Shown piece after piece: positions 16,895 to 25,700 of a stretch of 33,831 nt of DNA; within the stretch, counting starts at the first letter, position 1, and each line of letters opens with the position of its first letter. The notes beneath the pieces were generated by a model. It worked only from the letters and a program-made list of their open reading frames with translations. It searched no databases and had not been told where the DNA came from. The translations under genes and the position numbers were made by a program. The DNA is taken from NCBI GenBank assembly GCA_018667915.1, contig JABIRI010000056.1, positions 1 through 33,831 of the forward strand. The letters run 5' to 3'. Source of the DNA: Opitutaceae bacterium. GTDB lineage: Bacteria; Verrucomicrobiota; Verrucomicrobiia; Opitutales; Opitutaceae.

Positions 16895-17709
16895 TTCGAC
16901 GCCTCGGGCGAAACAAGTGGAGGGATCGCACGGGCCTGGAGTTCACTGGCGTCGGCGTCTTCCTGATAATCTGTAAGAATTGCCATGGCGGTGCCTACGG
17001 CGACCTTTACCTGGAAACGAAGAGGTAGTCGGAGTTCATCGTTCGATACCCAGACGCTGATTTCCCCACCGCGTTTAAACATACCCTTGGGTTCCCCTTC
17101 CATACGCGGGATAAGCACGAGAGCGGGTTTCTTACCCCACTTGGTGGACAGCATTTCTTTGCGATCAACGGCTATGATCAATTCGTAGAATTCGTCATCG
17201 AAAAGCACGGAGACTTTTTCTTCCTCGCCCACGCCGATATCCCAAGAGCGCGTCTGGATCAAGGTCGTGATAAAATCGGCCGGTTCATCAGGGGGGATAT
17301 CCAATAAAACCGATTTCTCGGGTCGCACGTGATCGACGTAATCTGCCTCCATCTTGTCGTAGTCGAGCGCGATGGACGCGTTGGTGGATTTACTTCCCGT
17401 ATCGGTCCAAGCCTTGGCGGAACGCAGACGTCCACTTTCGGTTTCGTATAAAAACTCACCCCAACCATCGAAACGATAGAGGGCGCGAATAAATCCCTGC
17501 GTCGCGGTATGGGATGTGATGCGAGTCACTCCGTTGGGATCTTTAGCATCTTGGGCGGCGACGATTTCGAGCGTGGCGGCTTTACGAAAGAGACCCCAGC
17601 TCAGCCGATAGGTGAATTTTTCGCCGGGTTGGATCGCCAATGGCTCGGCCGTAAGGGTTGCCATGGTGACGAGGGAACAAAGGGAGGTGGCAAAAACGCG
17701 GTGAAACAC
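16891..17709 (-). CDS. Exported DUF3108-type protein
   Basis: The 272-residue product opens with a signal peptide (about 1-21, ATSLCSLVTMATLTA followed by EP). It then has the pattern of DUF3108 proteins: PGEKFTYRLSWGLFRKAATLEI near the mature N-terminus, YRFDGWGEFLYET, and a C-terminal SVWVSNDELRLPLRFQVKVAVGTAMAIL. DUF3108 members are predicted periplasmic beta-rich proteins of unknown role. The start is a GTG at 17707-17709. It lies 91 bp downstream of the exonuclease gene on the same strand and overlaps the stop codon of the convergent methyltransferase. Confidence 0.82.
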   Translation of the reverse strand: MFHRVFATSLCSLVTMATLTAEPLAIQPGEKFTYRLSWGLFRKAATLEIVAAQDAKDPNGVTRITSHTATQGFIRALYRFDGWGEFLYETESGRLRSAKAWTDTGSKSTNASIALDYDKMEADYVDHVRPEKSVLLDIPPDEPADFITTLIQTRSWDIGVGEEEKVSVLFDDEFYELIIAVDRKEMLSTKWGKKPALVLIPRMEGEPKGMFKRGGEISVWVSNDELRLPLRFQVKVAVGTAMAILTDYQEDADASELQARAIPPLVSPEASN

Positions 17710-17800
17710 AGGAAGAGACGGTCGAGAGCTGGGTTGCCAAGGTATGATAACGAAAGAGGCGGGTGGGTTCCCTTAGAGACGCACTTCGACGGAGTAATAT

Positions 17801-18784
17801 TCAAAAACCGAGCTCCAATTGATTGGTTTTGCCCAGGGCCCATGCATCGTGCCCCATCGAACGGAGCGTAGCAGCAAATTCCGTGGCGAATCCATGCACG
17901 GTAAAAATTCGACTCGGATTCACCTGTTTGATGAAGGCGAGTAGTTCCGGGTAGTCTGCATGGTCGGAGAGCGGGAAGGCGGCATCGGTCGCGTGACGGT
18001 AACGCGACGACTCATCCAATGCCCAACCGGTCAATACGGCGGTCCGCCGGGGTTCGATGTTTGCGAAGAGTTCACTGCGGAGGGCCTGTTGCGGCGCAAT
18101 GATCACGTGTCCCGCCGCCAGCATGGGAGCGAGGGAGGTGTATGCGGGAAATTTGACCCCTAGTTTTTGATAGACCCGCGTTACCGCTTCAACCCGCGGG
18201 TGAAGCATGATGGAAAAGTCCGCCTCGGCCAAGTGGTGCAAAATCTCCTGACTACGACCGAGACTGTAGCCGAGCAACACCGGTATCTCGCCGGCCGCCA
18301 AAGCATCCCGACAGAACGTGATTGCGCGGGCCATGGTTTCTTCCGCGGGCGGAAACACATAATGGGGGCGCGCGAAAGTAGTCTCAAGTATGAGCACGTC
18401 GGCGACGGGGATTGCACACGCTTCGACAGTTCCCGAGGCACGGGTCTTGAAGTCGCCGGTATAGAGCAATCGCCCAAATTCGGAGTGCTCAATCAAAGCC
18501 TGAGCGGAACCAAGAACGTGACCCGCCGGGACGAGCGTGAGTTCGGCCGTGGGTGAGATCTTTAATGGCCGATTAAAGGGCAGTGGCTCGACGTTACCGG
18601 CCCGCGCACCGCGGGCACCGAGTAATTCGGCGGTTTGTGGCGTGCAGATGGCCCGATCGTGTTTCGCGACGTGATCGAAATGGGCGTGAGTGATGACAGA
18701 TCTCGCCGCCGGATAGTGGGCATCGAGATGCCAATCGATTTGCGGGAGCCAAATCCCGTTTCGGCTACGCACTTCCCATGTCAT
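17801..18784 (-). CDS. Ligase-associated DNA exonuclease (metallo-beta-lactamase/beta-CASP fold)
   Basis: The 327-residue product has the metallo-beta-lactamase ligand set: THAHFDHV (His33, His35, Asp37, His38), PAGHVLGSAQ with the next His, YTGDFKTR with the bridging Asp, and the beta-CASP motifs FPLSDHADY and FTVHG near the C-terminus. The overall pattern fits the exonuclease group that usually sits beside an ATP-dependent DNA ligase and a large helicase in a repair cassette; related mRNA 3'-end processing factors are the alternative. No ligase or helicase gene is in this window. It starts 6 bp after the zinc-ribbon gene, so it is the last gene of a three-gene unit. Confidence 0.87.
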   Translation of the reverse strand: MTWEVRSRNGIWLPQIDWHLDAHYPAARSVITHAHFDHVAKHDRAICTPQTAELLGARGARAGNVEPLPFNRPLKISPTAELTLVPAGHVLGSAQALIEHSEFGRLLYTGDFKTRASGTVEACAIPVADVLILETTFARPHYVFPPAEETMARAITFCRDALAAGEIPVLLGYSLGRSQEILHHLAEADFSIMLHPRVEAVTRVYQKLGVKFPAYTSLAPMLAAGHVIIAPQQALRSELFANIEPRRTAVLTGWALDESSRYRHATDAAFPLSDHADYPELLAFIKQVNPSRIFTVHGFATEFAATLRSMGHDAWALGKTNQLELGF

Positions 18785-18790
18785 CGGCGT

Positions 18791-19057
18791 CTAGTTGAGC
18801 CCCAATACCACGAGGATGAAGCCGATCAGAACCGTCATGCCAGCCGCCCACCAATACCAAGCGAGTTCGCGTGACAGGGGTTTGTCGTTCGCTCCCGATT
18901 CATCCCATGCTTCCATCGGCAATTCGAGGCCGTCGTAAATATCCGTCTCCCGCCAACCCGTGCGCTCGTCGGCTCCGCATTCCGGACATGCCCGAGCGCC
19001 GGCGGGAACATCTGTTCCACAGTTTGCGCATTCGGCTGGAGACGGTGGTTGAGCCAT
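18791..19057 (-). CDS. Small zinc-ribbon protein with a C-terminal membrane segment
   Basis: The 88-residue product has four cysteines in a zinc-ribbon pattern: ECANCG (Cys10, Cys13) and ACPECGADE (Cys24, Cys27). An acidic/aromatic linker follows (YDGLELPMEAWDES), then one hydrophobic segment at the C-terminus (about 67-87, WYWWAAGMTVLIGFILVVLGL). It should be a membrane-anchored cytoplasmic zinc-ribbon domain. No specific function is known to me. It sits with 6-7 bp spacing between the AI-2E-type transporter and the exonuclease genes, which strongly supports that it is real and co-expressed. Confidence 0.83.
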   Translation of the reverse strand: MAQPPSPAECANCGTDVPAGARACPECGADERTGWRETDIYDGLELPMEAWDESGANDKPLSRELAWYWWAAGMTVLIGFILVVLGLN

Positions 19058-19064
19058 CGAAAAC

Positions 19065-20216
19065 TTAAGCCGAGACGGAGAAATACTTCTGTCGAGCGAG
19101 ACGCCATGCGGTAACGAAGAACGCAGTCAAAGGAATCGCTAGGATCATTCCCAGAATGCCATTAAACGCGGCACCCCAGAAGAAGACCGCAAAAATGATC
19201 ACCACCGGATGCAAGCCGGTGCGGTCCCCCATGATCTTGGGCGTCAAAAACCAGCCCTCGATATTTTGCACGACAATGAAAACCGCCAAAGTGAGGGCAA
19301 GTAACACCCAGCCTCCTTCGGTTTGAAAAAATGCCAAAGGAAGGGTGATGCCCAGGCCCACGATCGTGCCCAGATAAGGAATGATATTAAGGATCCCGAG
19401 GGTGAGTCCGAGGACCAACGCAAACTTCAATCCGACCGCCCAAAAGCCGACCGTAAGTAAAAGCCCCATAATTACGCCGATGAGGAGTTGTCCGCGAAAA
19501 AACGAAACCACAATACCGATGAAATTCTGCACAAGGAATACGACGTCCTTGCGGATATCGTCGTTAAGAAAGGTCAGCTGTTTGCCGAGGCTGCCGGTCG
19601 GGTCGCGCCGAGATAGCAAAAAGAAGAACAAATAGATCGGAACGATCGCGAGTGAGGCGATGAAGCCGAATACGCCGAGCGCACCGAGGCCGGCGGCCTT
19701 AAGGGATGGGACGGCATTGCCGAGTAGGGACTGAATTTCGCCCGTCAGTGAGCCCAAGAGAGATTTTACGGTATCATTATCGGCGTGGCGCTGGGCGACC
19801 TCGATCCAAGCGGGATAACGCGCCTGCACGTATTCATTGGCGCGCTCCCAGACCACGGGGACGAAAGCGATGAAATCGAGCAACTGTTCTACGACGGCCG
19901 GAATGATGAGTAACAGGAAGCTCCCGAAAGCCAGACCGACCAATGCATAGAGAATAACCACGGAGGCGACGCGGCTGAGCTTCATGCGTTCTTCGAGTAA
20001 TGATACGGCGGGTCGAAGCACGAGCGCGGCCACGCCCGCGGTGGTTATGGGCCAAAGCACGCTGGAAAAATGACCAATAAATTTGGCGAAAAGCGTAAAC
20101 GATTGTCCGAGGAGCCACAGAATGATGGCCAAGGAAACAAAACCGATGGCAAAGCCAGCCAGTTTACGTTGGCGCTCCGAAAGGAAGCGGGACGTGGGTT
20201 CAGCCGATTCGGACAT
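19065..20216 (-). CDS. AI-2E family transporter (PerM/YdiK-like membrane protein)
   Basis: The 383-residue product has several membrane segments: paired helices near the N-terminus (LAGFAIGFVSLAIILWLLG; FSSVLWPITTAGVAALVL), a soluble central part (about 120-190), then at least four more helices including the Gly-rich ILNIIPYLGTIVGLGITLPLAF and, near the end, GAAFNGILGMILAIPLTAFF, both hallmarks of the AI-2E/PerM family. The family was named for a proposed role in autoinducer-2 export; other members act as Na+/H+ antiporters or have unknown roles, so the substrate is open. It is the first gene of the cluster with the zinc-ribbon and exonuclease genes. Confidence 0.9.
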   Translation of the reverse strand: MSESAEPTSRFLSERQRKLAGFAIGFVSLAIILWLLGQSFTLFAKFIGHFSSVLWPITTAGVAALVLRPAVSLLEERMKLSRVASVVILYALVGLAFGSFLLLIIPAVVEQLLDFIAFVPVVWERANEYVQARYPAWIEVAQRHADNDTVKSLLGSLTGEIQSLLGNAVPSLKAAGLGALGVFGFIASLAIVPIYLFFFLLSRRDPTGSLGKQLTFLNDDIRKDVVFLVQNFIGIVVSFFRGQLLIGVIMGLLLTVGFWAVGLKFALVLGLTLGILNIIPYLGTIVGLGITLPLAFFQTEGGWVLLALTLAVFIVVQNIEGWFLTPKIMGDRTGLHPVVIIFAVFFWGAAFNGILGMILAIPLTAFFVTAWRLARQKYFSVSA

Positions 20217-20356
20217 GCTGCTCAGTGAAGTGGATTGCGTGATTCCGGCCAGCGCAAAGCGCGTTTGAATCAGGGAGTTGGGGAAAAGTTTAGGGATTCC
20301 GGCAAATATGCGCTTGCGCTCAGCGATCTATGTTCTCTTTTTCTCCGTTCCTCGAT

Positions 20357-20433
20357 GCACCCGTAGCTCAACTGGATAGAGTGCTTGACTACGAATCAAG
20401 AGGTTAGGGGTTCGACTCCCTTCGGGTGTACCA
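20357..20433 (+). tRNA. tRNA-Arg (ACG)
   Basis: A 77-nt cloverleaf can be drawn by eye: acceptor GCACCCG / CGGGTGT (first pair G-U), D arm around TAGCTCAACTGGATAGAGT, anticodon stem CTTGA / TCAAG with loop CTACGAA (anticodon ACG at 20391-20393), and T arm AGGGG-TTCGACT-CCCTT. The 3' end is A followed by encoded CCA. ACG, with A34 normally deaminated to inosine, reads CGU/CGC/CGA arginine codons. An intrinsic terminator follows. Confidence 0.96.
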
Positions 20434-20439
20434 TTTTAA

Positions 20440-20473
20440 AAGGCCCGCGATCATAAAGACCGCGGGTCTTTTT
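20440..20473 (+). terminator. Intrinsic terminator after tRNA-Arg
   Basis: AAGGCCCGCG (20440-20449) pairs with CGCGGGTCTT (20461-20470) with one G-T wobble, and the T-run 20469-20473 follows. It starts 7 nt past the tRNA CCA. Confidence 0.82.
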
Positions 20474-20490
20474 GCGTTATGGGTGGAGCC

Positions 20491-20527
20491 AAAAATAGAA
20501 AACCCACCCCAAGCTAAGAGGCGGGTT
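20491..20527 (-). terminator. Intrinsic terminator after hpf
   Basis: On the minus strand AACCCGCC pairs with GGTGGGTT (one G-T wobble; 20501-20527), followed by TTCTATTTTT. It lies 29 bp past the hpf stop. Confidence 0.75.
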
Positions 20528-20555
20528 CGAGAAAAACTGTCGGAGAGCCTTTCAA

Positions 20556-20930
20556 TCAGGCAATCAATGCCCTGAGTCCTTCGATATCCGCTTTCATGCC
20601 AGTGCGGTGGCGTTTAACTTTGAAGAAACGGGAGCGACGACGGAGCATGCGATCCAGCTTATCGGTAAGTAGAGCGACGGACTTATGCGCCTCATCGGTC
20701 GTTACCGTGGCATTTAGGTCCGGGCCGTGAATCTCAATATGTCCTTTGGCCGTGAAGCGATGTTGAGGGTCCTGCTTGGGGTCGAATTCGATTTCGACTC
20801 GAATCCGCACGATCTGTTCTTCGTGGCGAAAGAGTCTTTCGGCTTTATCATGGACAAACGTTTCAATGGAAGGAGTGAGATCCATGTGGATACCGGAGAC
20901 TATTAATTCGTGAGCACGATTATCATTCAT
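20556..20930 (-). CDS. hpf: Ribosome hibernation promoting factor, short form
   Basis: The 124-residue product has the HPF/RaiA pattern: LIVSGIHMDLTPSIETFVHDKAERL at the N-terminus, a central FTAKGHIEIHGPDLNATVTTDEAHKSVALLTDKLDRMLRR, and a basic C-terminus. It binds the small subunit between the mRNA and tRNA sites and inactivates ribosomes under stress. The C-terminal dimerisation domain of long HPF is absent. The ATG is preceded by AAAGGAAATAAAATAAG on the minus strand, so AAGGAA about 10 nt upstream may be the ribosome binding site. It is divergent from the SDR gene with a 65-bp gap and ends in its own terminator. Confidence 0.9.
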   Translation of the reverse strand: MNDNRAHELIVSGIHMDLTPSIETFVHDKAERLFRHEEQIVRIRVEIEFDPKQDPQHRFTAKGHIEIHGPDLNATVTTDEAHKSVALLTDKLDRMLRRRSRFFKVKRHRTGMKADIEGLRALIA

Positions 20931-20995
20931 CTTATTTTATTTCCTTTAGTTGAGTTGACCGAGACAGTCGCAGATTCTCATGGCTGAAAACCCGC

Positions 20996-21811
20996 ATGCG
21001 TGCTGACGAAACCGACTCTTTTCCTTTTACCTCGATTGTCCTCACGGGAGGATCTTCCGGGATTGGAAACTCGTTTCTCAAGCACATGGAAAAGGTGTAT
21101 AGGAGTGTGCGAATTTGCAACCTTTCTAGACGCTCCGCAACGGAGTTTTCAGCTCAGCTTAAGCTGAGGCATATTCCGGTCGATCTAAGTGATACTAATG
21201 CGCGGACGGCTGCGATTCAGGAGGTATTAGCATTTCTAAGGGAAGATGAATCTGCGGGGCAGGTTTTACTCATAAACAACGCCGGATTTGGAAACTATGG
21301 CGAGTTTCACCTCTCAAACAGCGGGGCTCAGCGGGAGATCGTCGAAGTGAATATCAATGCGGTTATCGATCTGACGGCGCAGTTGCTACCCGTCATGCGA
21401 GAGCGCGGTGGAACTGTGCTAAACGTAGCATCGGTGACGGCTTTTCAGCCCACGCCTTACATTGCGACTTACGGGGCAACCAAGGCCTTTCTGCTGCACT
21501 GGGGTTATGCCCTGGACTACGAGCTCCGAGACTCGTCCGTTCGGGTGATGACGGTGTGCCCAGGTTCAACGGATACTGCATTTCATGCCCGAGCAGGCAT
21601 GGGGATTCAGGGACCTTCGGCCAAATTTGCGCAAACCCCGGACGACGTCGTGAACGAGGCGATGCAGGCATTGCGCCGCGGCAGCCCTCATGTGGTCACC
21701 GGCTGGGCAAACAAGATTATGACAACATTCGCCTCTTGGCTGCCCTGGCGCTGGGCGACGCCGTTGACCGGGCGCGTTTTATCTCATCTGAAGGCCCATT
21801 CTCGTGAGTGA
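20996..21811 (+). CDS. Short-chain dehydrogenase/reductase
   Basis: The 271-residue product has the classical SDR set: TGGSSGIG (17-24) for cofactor binding, NNAG (94-97), Ser146, and the catalytic Tyr159-xxx-Lys163 in ATYGATKAF. It should oxidise or reduce a hydroxyl/carbonyl group with NAD(P)H; the TVCPGSTDT segment follows as usual. The substrate is unknown. The C-terminal segment (about 230-265; ITTFASWLPWRW-like, aromatic) suggests membrane contact, as in the DltE/YqjQ-like SDR subgroup. The stop TGA overlaps the GTG start of the next gene in the 8-nt string GTGAGTGA. No Shine-Dalgarno is obvious before the ATG. Confidence 0.9.
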   Translation: MRADETDSFPFTSIVLTGGSSGIGNSFLKHMEKVYRSVRICNLSRRSATEFSAQLKLRHIPVDLSDTNARTAAIQEVLAFLREDESAGQVLLINNAGFGNYGEFHLSNSGAQREIVEVNINAVIDLTAQLLPVMRERGGTVLNVASVTAFQPTPYIATYGATKAFLLHWGYALDYELRDSSVRVMTVCPGSTDTAFHARAGMGIQGPSAKFAQTPDDVVNEAMQALRRGSPHVVTGWANKIMTTFASWLPWRWATPLTGRVLSHLKAHSRE

Positions 21812-22655
21812 CCCCTGCACTCCGAATATGGGCCGTGGTTCCTCGATCGTTTATGGCCCCTGGCCGCCGCGACCGTTTCGGGCGGACCGGGTGAAACTGA
21901 CCAGCCCCGCAGAGCTGGCGACTTGGATAATCCATGAAGACGAGGATCTGTTGGTGGTAAACAAGTCAGGTGAAGTCGTTTGTCATCCGTCAAAATTTGG
22001 ACCGACATCGAGTTTGGTGGGAGCGGCCCGAGAGTATTTGGGACTCGATACGGTTCACCTAGTGTTTCGGCTTGATCGTGAAACCAGTGGAATCGTGGTC
22101 ATGGCCAAGAACGCGAGCATGGCCAGCCGACTGCAAAAGGCCATGCAAACCCGTAAGGTGGGCAAACGCTACCTGTCGCTGTTACACGGTGAGTTGCACG
22201 GGCCGGTATTGGTGGATCAGCCCCTCGGGCCGGAAATCGATAGTCCGGTGCACGTGAAGGATCATGTGCGTGAGGATGGCAAGGAGGCTCAGACGCAATT
22301 CATTCCGTTGGCCCGTCACGGGGGTTTTACAGCGGTCGAAGTTCGGCCTCGAACGGGTCGCAAACATCAGATCCGCGCTCATGCGCAATGGTTAGGACAT
22401 ACTGTCGTGGGAGACAAAATCTACGGGCCCGACGCCAAGCTTTTCCTCCGCTTCATCGATGGCGGCTGGGGACCTGAGTTGGAGCGCCAACTATTCATCC
22501 GGCGCCAGGCACTGCATTGTGCGGAAATCGACCTTCGACCTACGGGGTTAGATTGGGTATTTCGAGCAGATTGGCCGGCTGATTTGGCGAAATTCACTTC
22601 TGAACAGCTGGAGATGCCTGAGATCGAGTTGGGCGACCCACTGACTACAGCCTAG
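21804..22655 (+). CDS. RluA-family RNA pseudouridine synthase without S4 domain
   Basis: The 283-residue product has the RluA-type catalytic motif RLDRETSG (89-96, catalytic Asp91), VVNKSGEVVCHP before it, and RPRTGRKHQIRAHAQWLGH later. The residue before RLD is Phe, not the usual His. No S4 domain is present, as in the RluA/TruC/YlyB-like subgroup. It should isomerise a uridine in rRNA or tRNA; the site cannot be inferred. The start is GTG at 21804, overlapping the SDR stop by 8 nt; an ATG at 21828 is possible. The pair is likely translated together, though their functions show no evident link. Confidence 0.88.
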   Translation: MSDPCTPNMGRGSSIVYGPWPPRPFRADRVKLTSPAELATWIIHEDEDLLVVNKSGEVVCHPSKFGPTSSLVGAAREYLGLDTVHLVFRLDRETSGIVVMAKNASMASRLQKAMQTRKVGKRYLSLLHGELHGPVLVDQPLGPEIDSPVHVKDHVREDGKEAQTQFIPLARHGGFTAVEVRPRTGRKHQIRAHAQWLGHTVVGDKIYGPDAKLFLRFIDGGWGPELERQLFIRRQALHCAEIDLRPTGLDWVFRADWPADLAKFTSEQLEMPEIELGDPLTTA

Positions 22656-22709
22656 AGTCGATTAACACGTGGGCTTGCGGGAGACGAAATCCATTGTCTT
22701 GTTCCTTGC

Positions 22710-25700
22710 ATGCTAAATCCCCAATCACGTTCCCTAGCAGCCCGATGGCTGCTCGGTGCTATCCTTTCGATCTACTCGCTGAATCTGATCGCAGCCGAAT
22801 CCGCGTCCGTTGATATCGAAGCTTTACGCAGTGCTCTCATTCCGAAGCGAGAAGTGGGCGCGGACACGTTTATCGCGCAAAACCCGACTTATGATGGTCG
22901 CGGCGTGGTCGTGGCTATTTTTGATACGGGAGTGGATCCAGCCGCCGCTGGTCTGGCCGTAACCTCGACCGGAGAGCGGAAGGTATTGGACATGATCGAT
23001 GCCTCGGGCAGTGGTGACGTAGACACCTCAGCGATCGTGGAGCTCGATGAAGAGGGGATGCTCGCGGGGCTCACCGGTTTGACCCTGGAACTACCGGCCG
23101 GAATTTCGAATCCATCAGGCGAGTTTCGAGTGGGGCTGAAACCCGCCAGTGAGCTGTTCCCGGGAGCAGCCTTGCGTCGTTTAAGCAATCACGTGCAATC
23201 GCAGTGGGATGCCGAATTGAGCTTGATACGCCGATCCGCGGATCGCAACGAGGACGAGGCTTTGAAAGCCGCAGAAGCAAAAGCTCCTGCTGATCGCTCA
23301 CGCGAGGAACAGAACTTGGTCGCGCTGCACGAGGCACAAAAGGCCCTTGAGGATGCCTATGCGAGTTCCGGACCGGGTCTCGTGTATGACTGCGTAGTTT
23401 GGCATGACGGCACGGACTGGCGGGTGATCGTGGATACAAATCGAAACGGTGATCTGAGCGATGATCTGGAATTGCGCCCCTACGGCATTGCGGGCGAATA
23501 CGGAACATTTGATGAGCACACCAATGCAACCTACGCGGTGCAGGTTTATGAAGAAGGCGACCTGCTTTCGATCGTCACGATGAGTGGAGCGCACGGCACC
23601 CACGTGGCGAGCATCACCGCATCAAACTTCCCAGATGATCCCGCCCGCAACGGGGTCGCGCCCGGTGCACAGATTCTCTCCATCAAGATCGGCGATTTGC
23701 GCGTGGGTGGTGGCTCCTATGGACCCAGCGAACGTCGAGCAATTGCCACGGCGGCTCGATATGGCGTCGACATCATGAATGCGAGTTGGGGCGGATCCAG
23801 CACCTATCAAGACGGTCGTGATCACAATGCCATGAATTATCAACTGCTAGCGGACCGATTCGATATTTTGGCGGTCATGTCGGCGGGCAACGAAGGACCG
23901 GCCTTGAGCACAGCCGGCTCTGCCGGTGGCGAATCCAGCCGTGTGTTGGGCGTCGGTGCCTACGCTTCCGAGCAGATGGGCAAAGCCCTCTACAATACGA
24001 TCAAGGACAGTCCCGATGCCGCGTTACAGTTTAGTAGTCGCGGTCCGACCAAGGATGGCGACATCGGGGTGGACATTATGGCCCCAGGCGCGGCTTGGGC
24101 TTCGACTTCCGCCGAGACTCTAAGGAGTGCCGGAATGTATAACGGCACCTCCATGTCGGCACCCTCGACCAGCGGCGTGGTTGCTTTGGTAATGAGTGCC
24201 GCCAAGCAGAACGGCATGAACCCGCGACCCGCTTTAATGCGAAAGGCGATGATGCTGGGCGCCACGCCGATCAACGCAGAGGCAGAGTTTACGCGCGGGG
24301 CGGGCATGGCCAACGCCAGTGGTGCTTGGGGCAAGCTCCAACAGTTGGCGGCAGAACCGGCCTTTGATGTTTTTTATGATGTCGGCGTAAACGGTGGCAC
24401 GTTCGTCGATCGCGGACGGGGCCTGTATTTACGGGAGCCGATCAGTGAATTGCGGCGCCACGTAATTGCCGACATTGCGCCACACTGGCCGGAGTCGAGT
24501 AGCAGTGATGATCGTTTTAAGTTCGATGAGGATTTTGTGCTCAAACCGCTCGATTCCTGGATCGAAGCTCCAGAATTTATGCACATGGCGAATGGGTCGG
24601 AGCGCATGAACCTGCACCTTAATATCCCGGAGCGCTCGGAAAAATCCCGAGAACGCGGTGATGTGATCATGAGTCGCGTGGATGCGTTTGTCGCAGGCAA
24701 AGAAGATTTAGGCGCAGCCTTTACGGTTCCGCTCACGATTGTGCGTCCGGCGGACGAAGACGTCTTTGAAGAATATAAATTGGCGACCTCCATCCAGCTG
24801 ACTCCCGCCATGACGGCTCGACGCTTTTATAGTGTGCCCGCGAATGCTGAAAAACTGTTGATCAAAATCAAGCACACGGCGGAAGACCCCATCACGCGTC
24901 GGTTCTTTTTGCAAGTGGTCACGCTTGCGGCCGAACAGGGACAGCATCACTACAAATCCGAGCATGTCGCTTGGATCGAGGAAGGCGACGAACATATGAT
25001 GTCGGTTGCCGTTAGAGGTGGGGGCGTTACCGAACTGGCCTTCAACCAGTATTTTTATTCACCCGAAGCGACCCAACTCGATTTGGAGTTGGAGTGGCAA
25101 GGGGTAGGATTGAAACCCAATACGCTGGTAATGGAGCCAAATCAGGGATTCCTACCGGTTGAGATTTCGCCGATGGCGGATGCCAAAATTTCCGTCGAAG
25201 CGAAGATGGCTTCGGCAGTTCACGTCAGTTTGCCCGTCTCCACGGAAGACTACTACGATGACGAACGCGCCGAGCGCCCAGGTTCTCCGCTGAATCCTGG
25301 TCCGCAACAAGACCGCCTTGTCCGACTCACGTATGAAGTTGAATTTGAAGAAGCAACGACGGCGTCTTTAGGTGGACAGCAATCCTACGACTTCTCTGAG
25401 GGTTTTACCGGCGGACGCCTCAAGGTGATCCACGAGTCGGGTGAAATATTGTATAACACGTTCCCTGATCCCAAAAAGAGCTTCGAATTCCCCAAAGGGA
25501 AAACGACCCTCATCGGTGAACAGAGCACGTATTTGACGGCTATTTTGGATGAGGTAAAAACGCTTCCGTTGCGGATAAACATTCCACTCAAACCCGCACC
25601 ATCACTCGGAGTATTGGCCAATCAACGCGCTCGTTTTATGGGGAGTGCGGCCAGCGATTTTGATCTCTCGGGTGGCCGCCAGCATATCCTGTTTTTGCAG

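Noticed and set aside
20357-20433. tRNA-Arg as an integration site for a mobile element
   Set aside because: No integrase gene and no repeated tRNA 3' end are present nearby.
20932-21120. 62-codon minus-strand frame upstream of hpf
   Set aside because: It is antisense to the SDR cofactor-binding region and has no motif.
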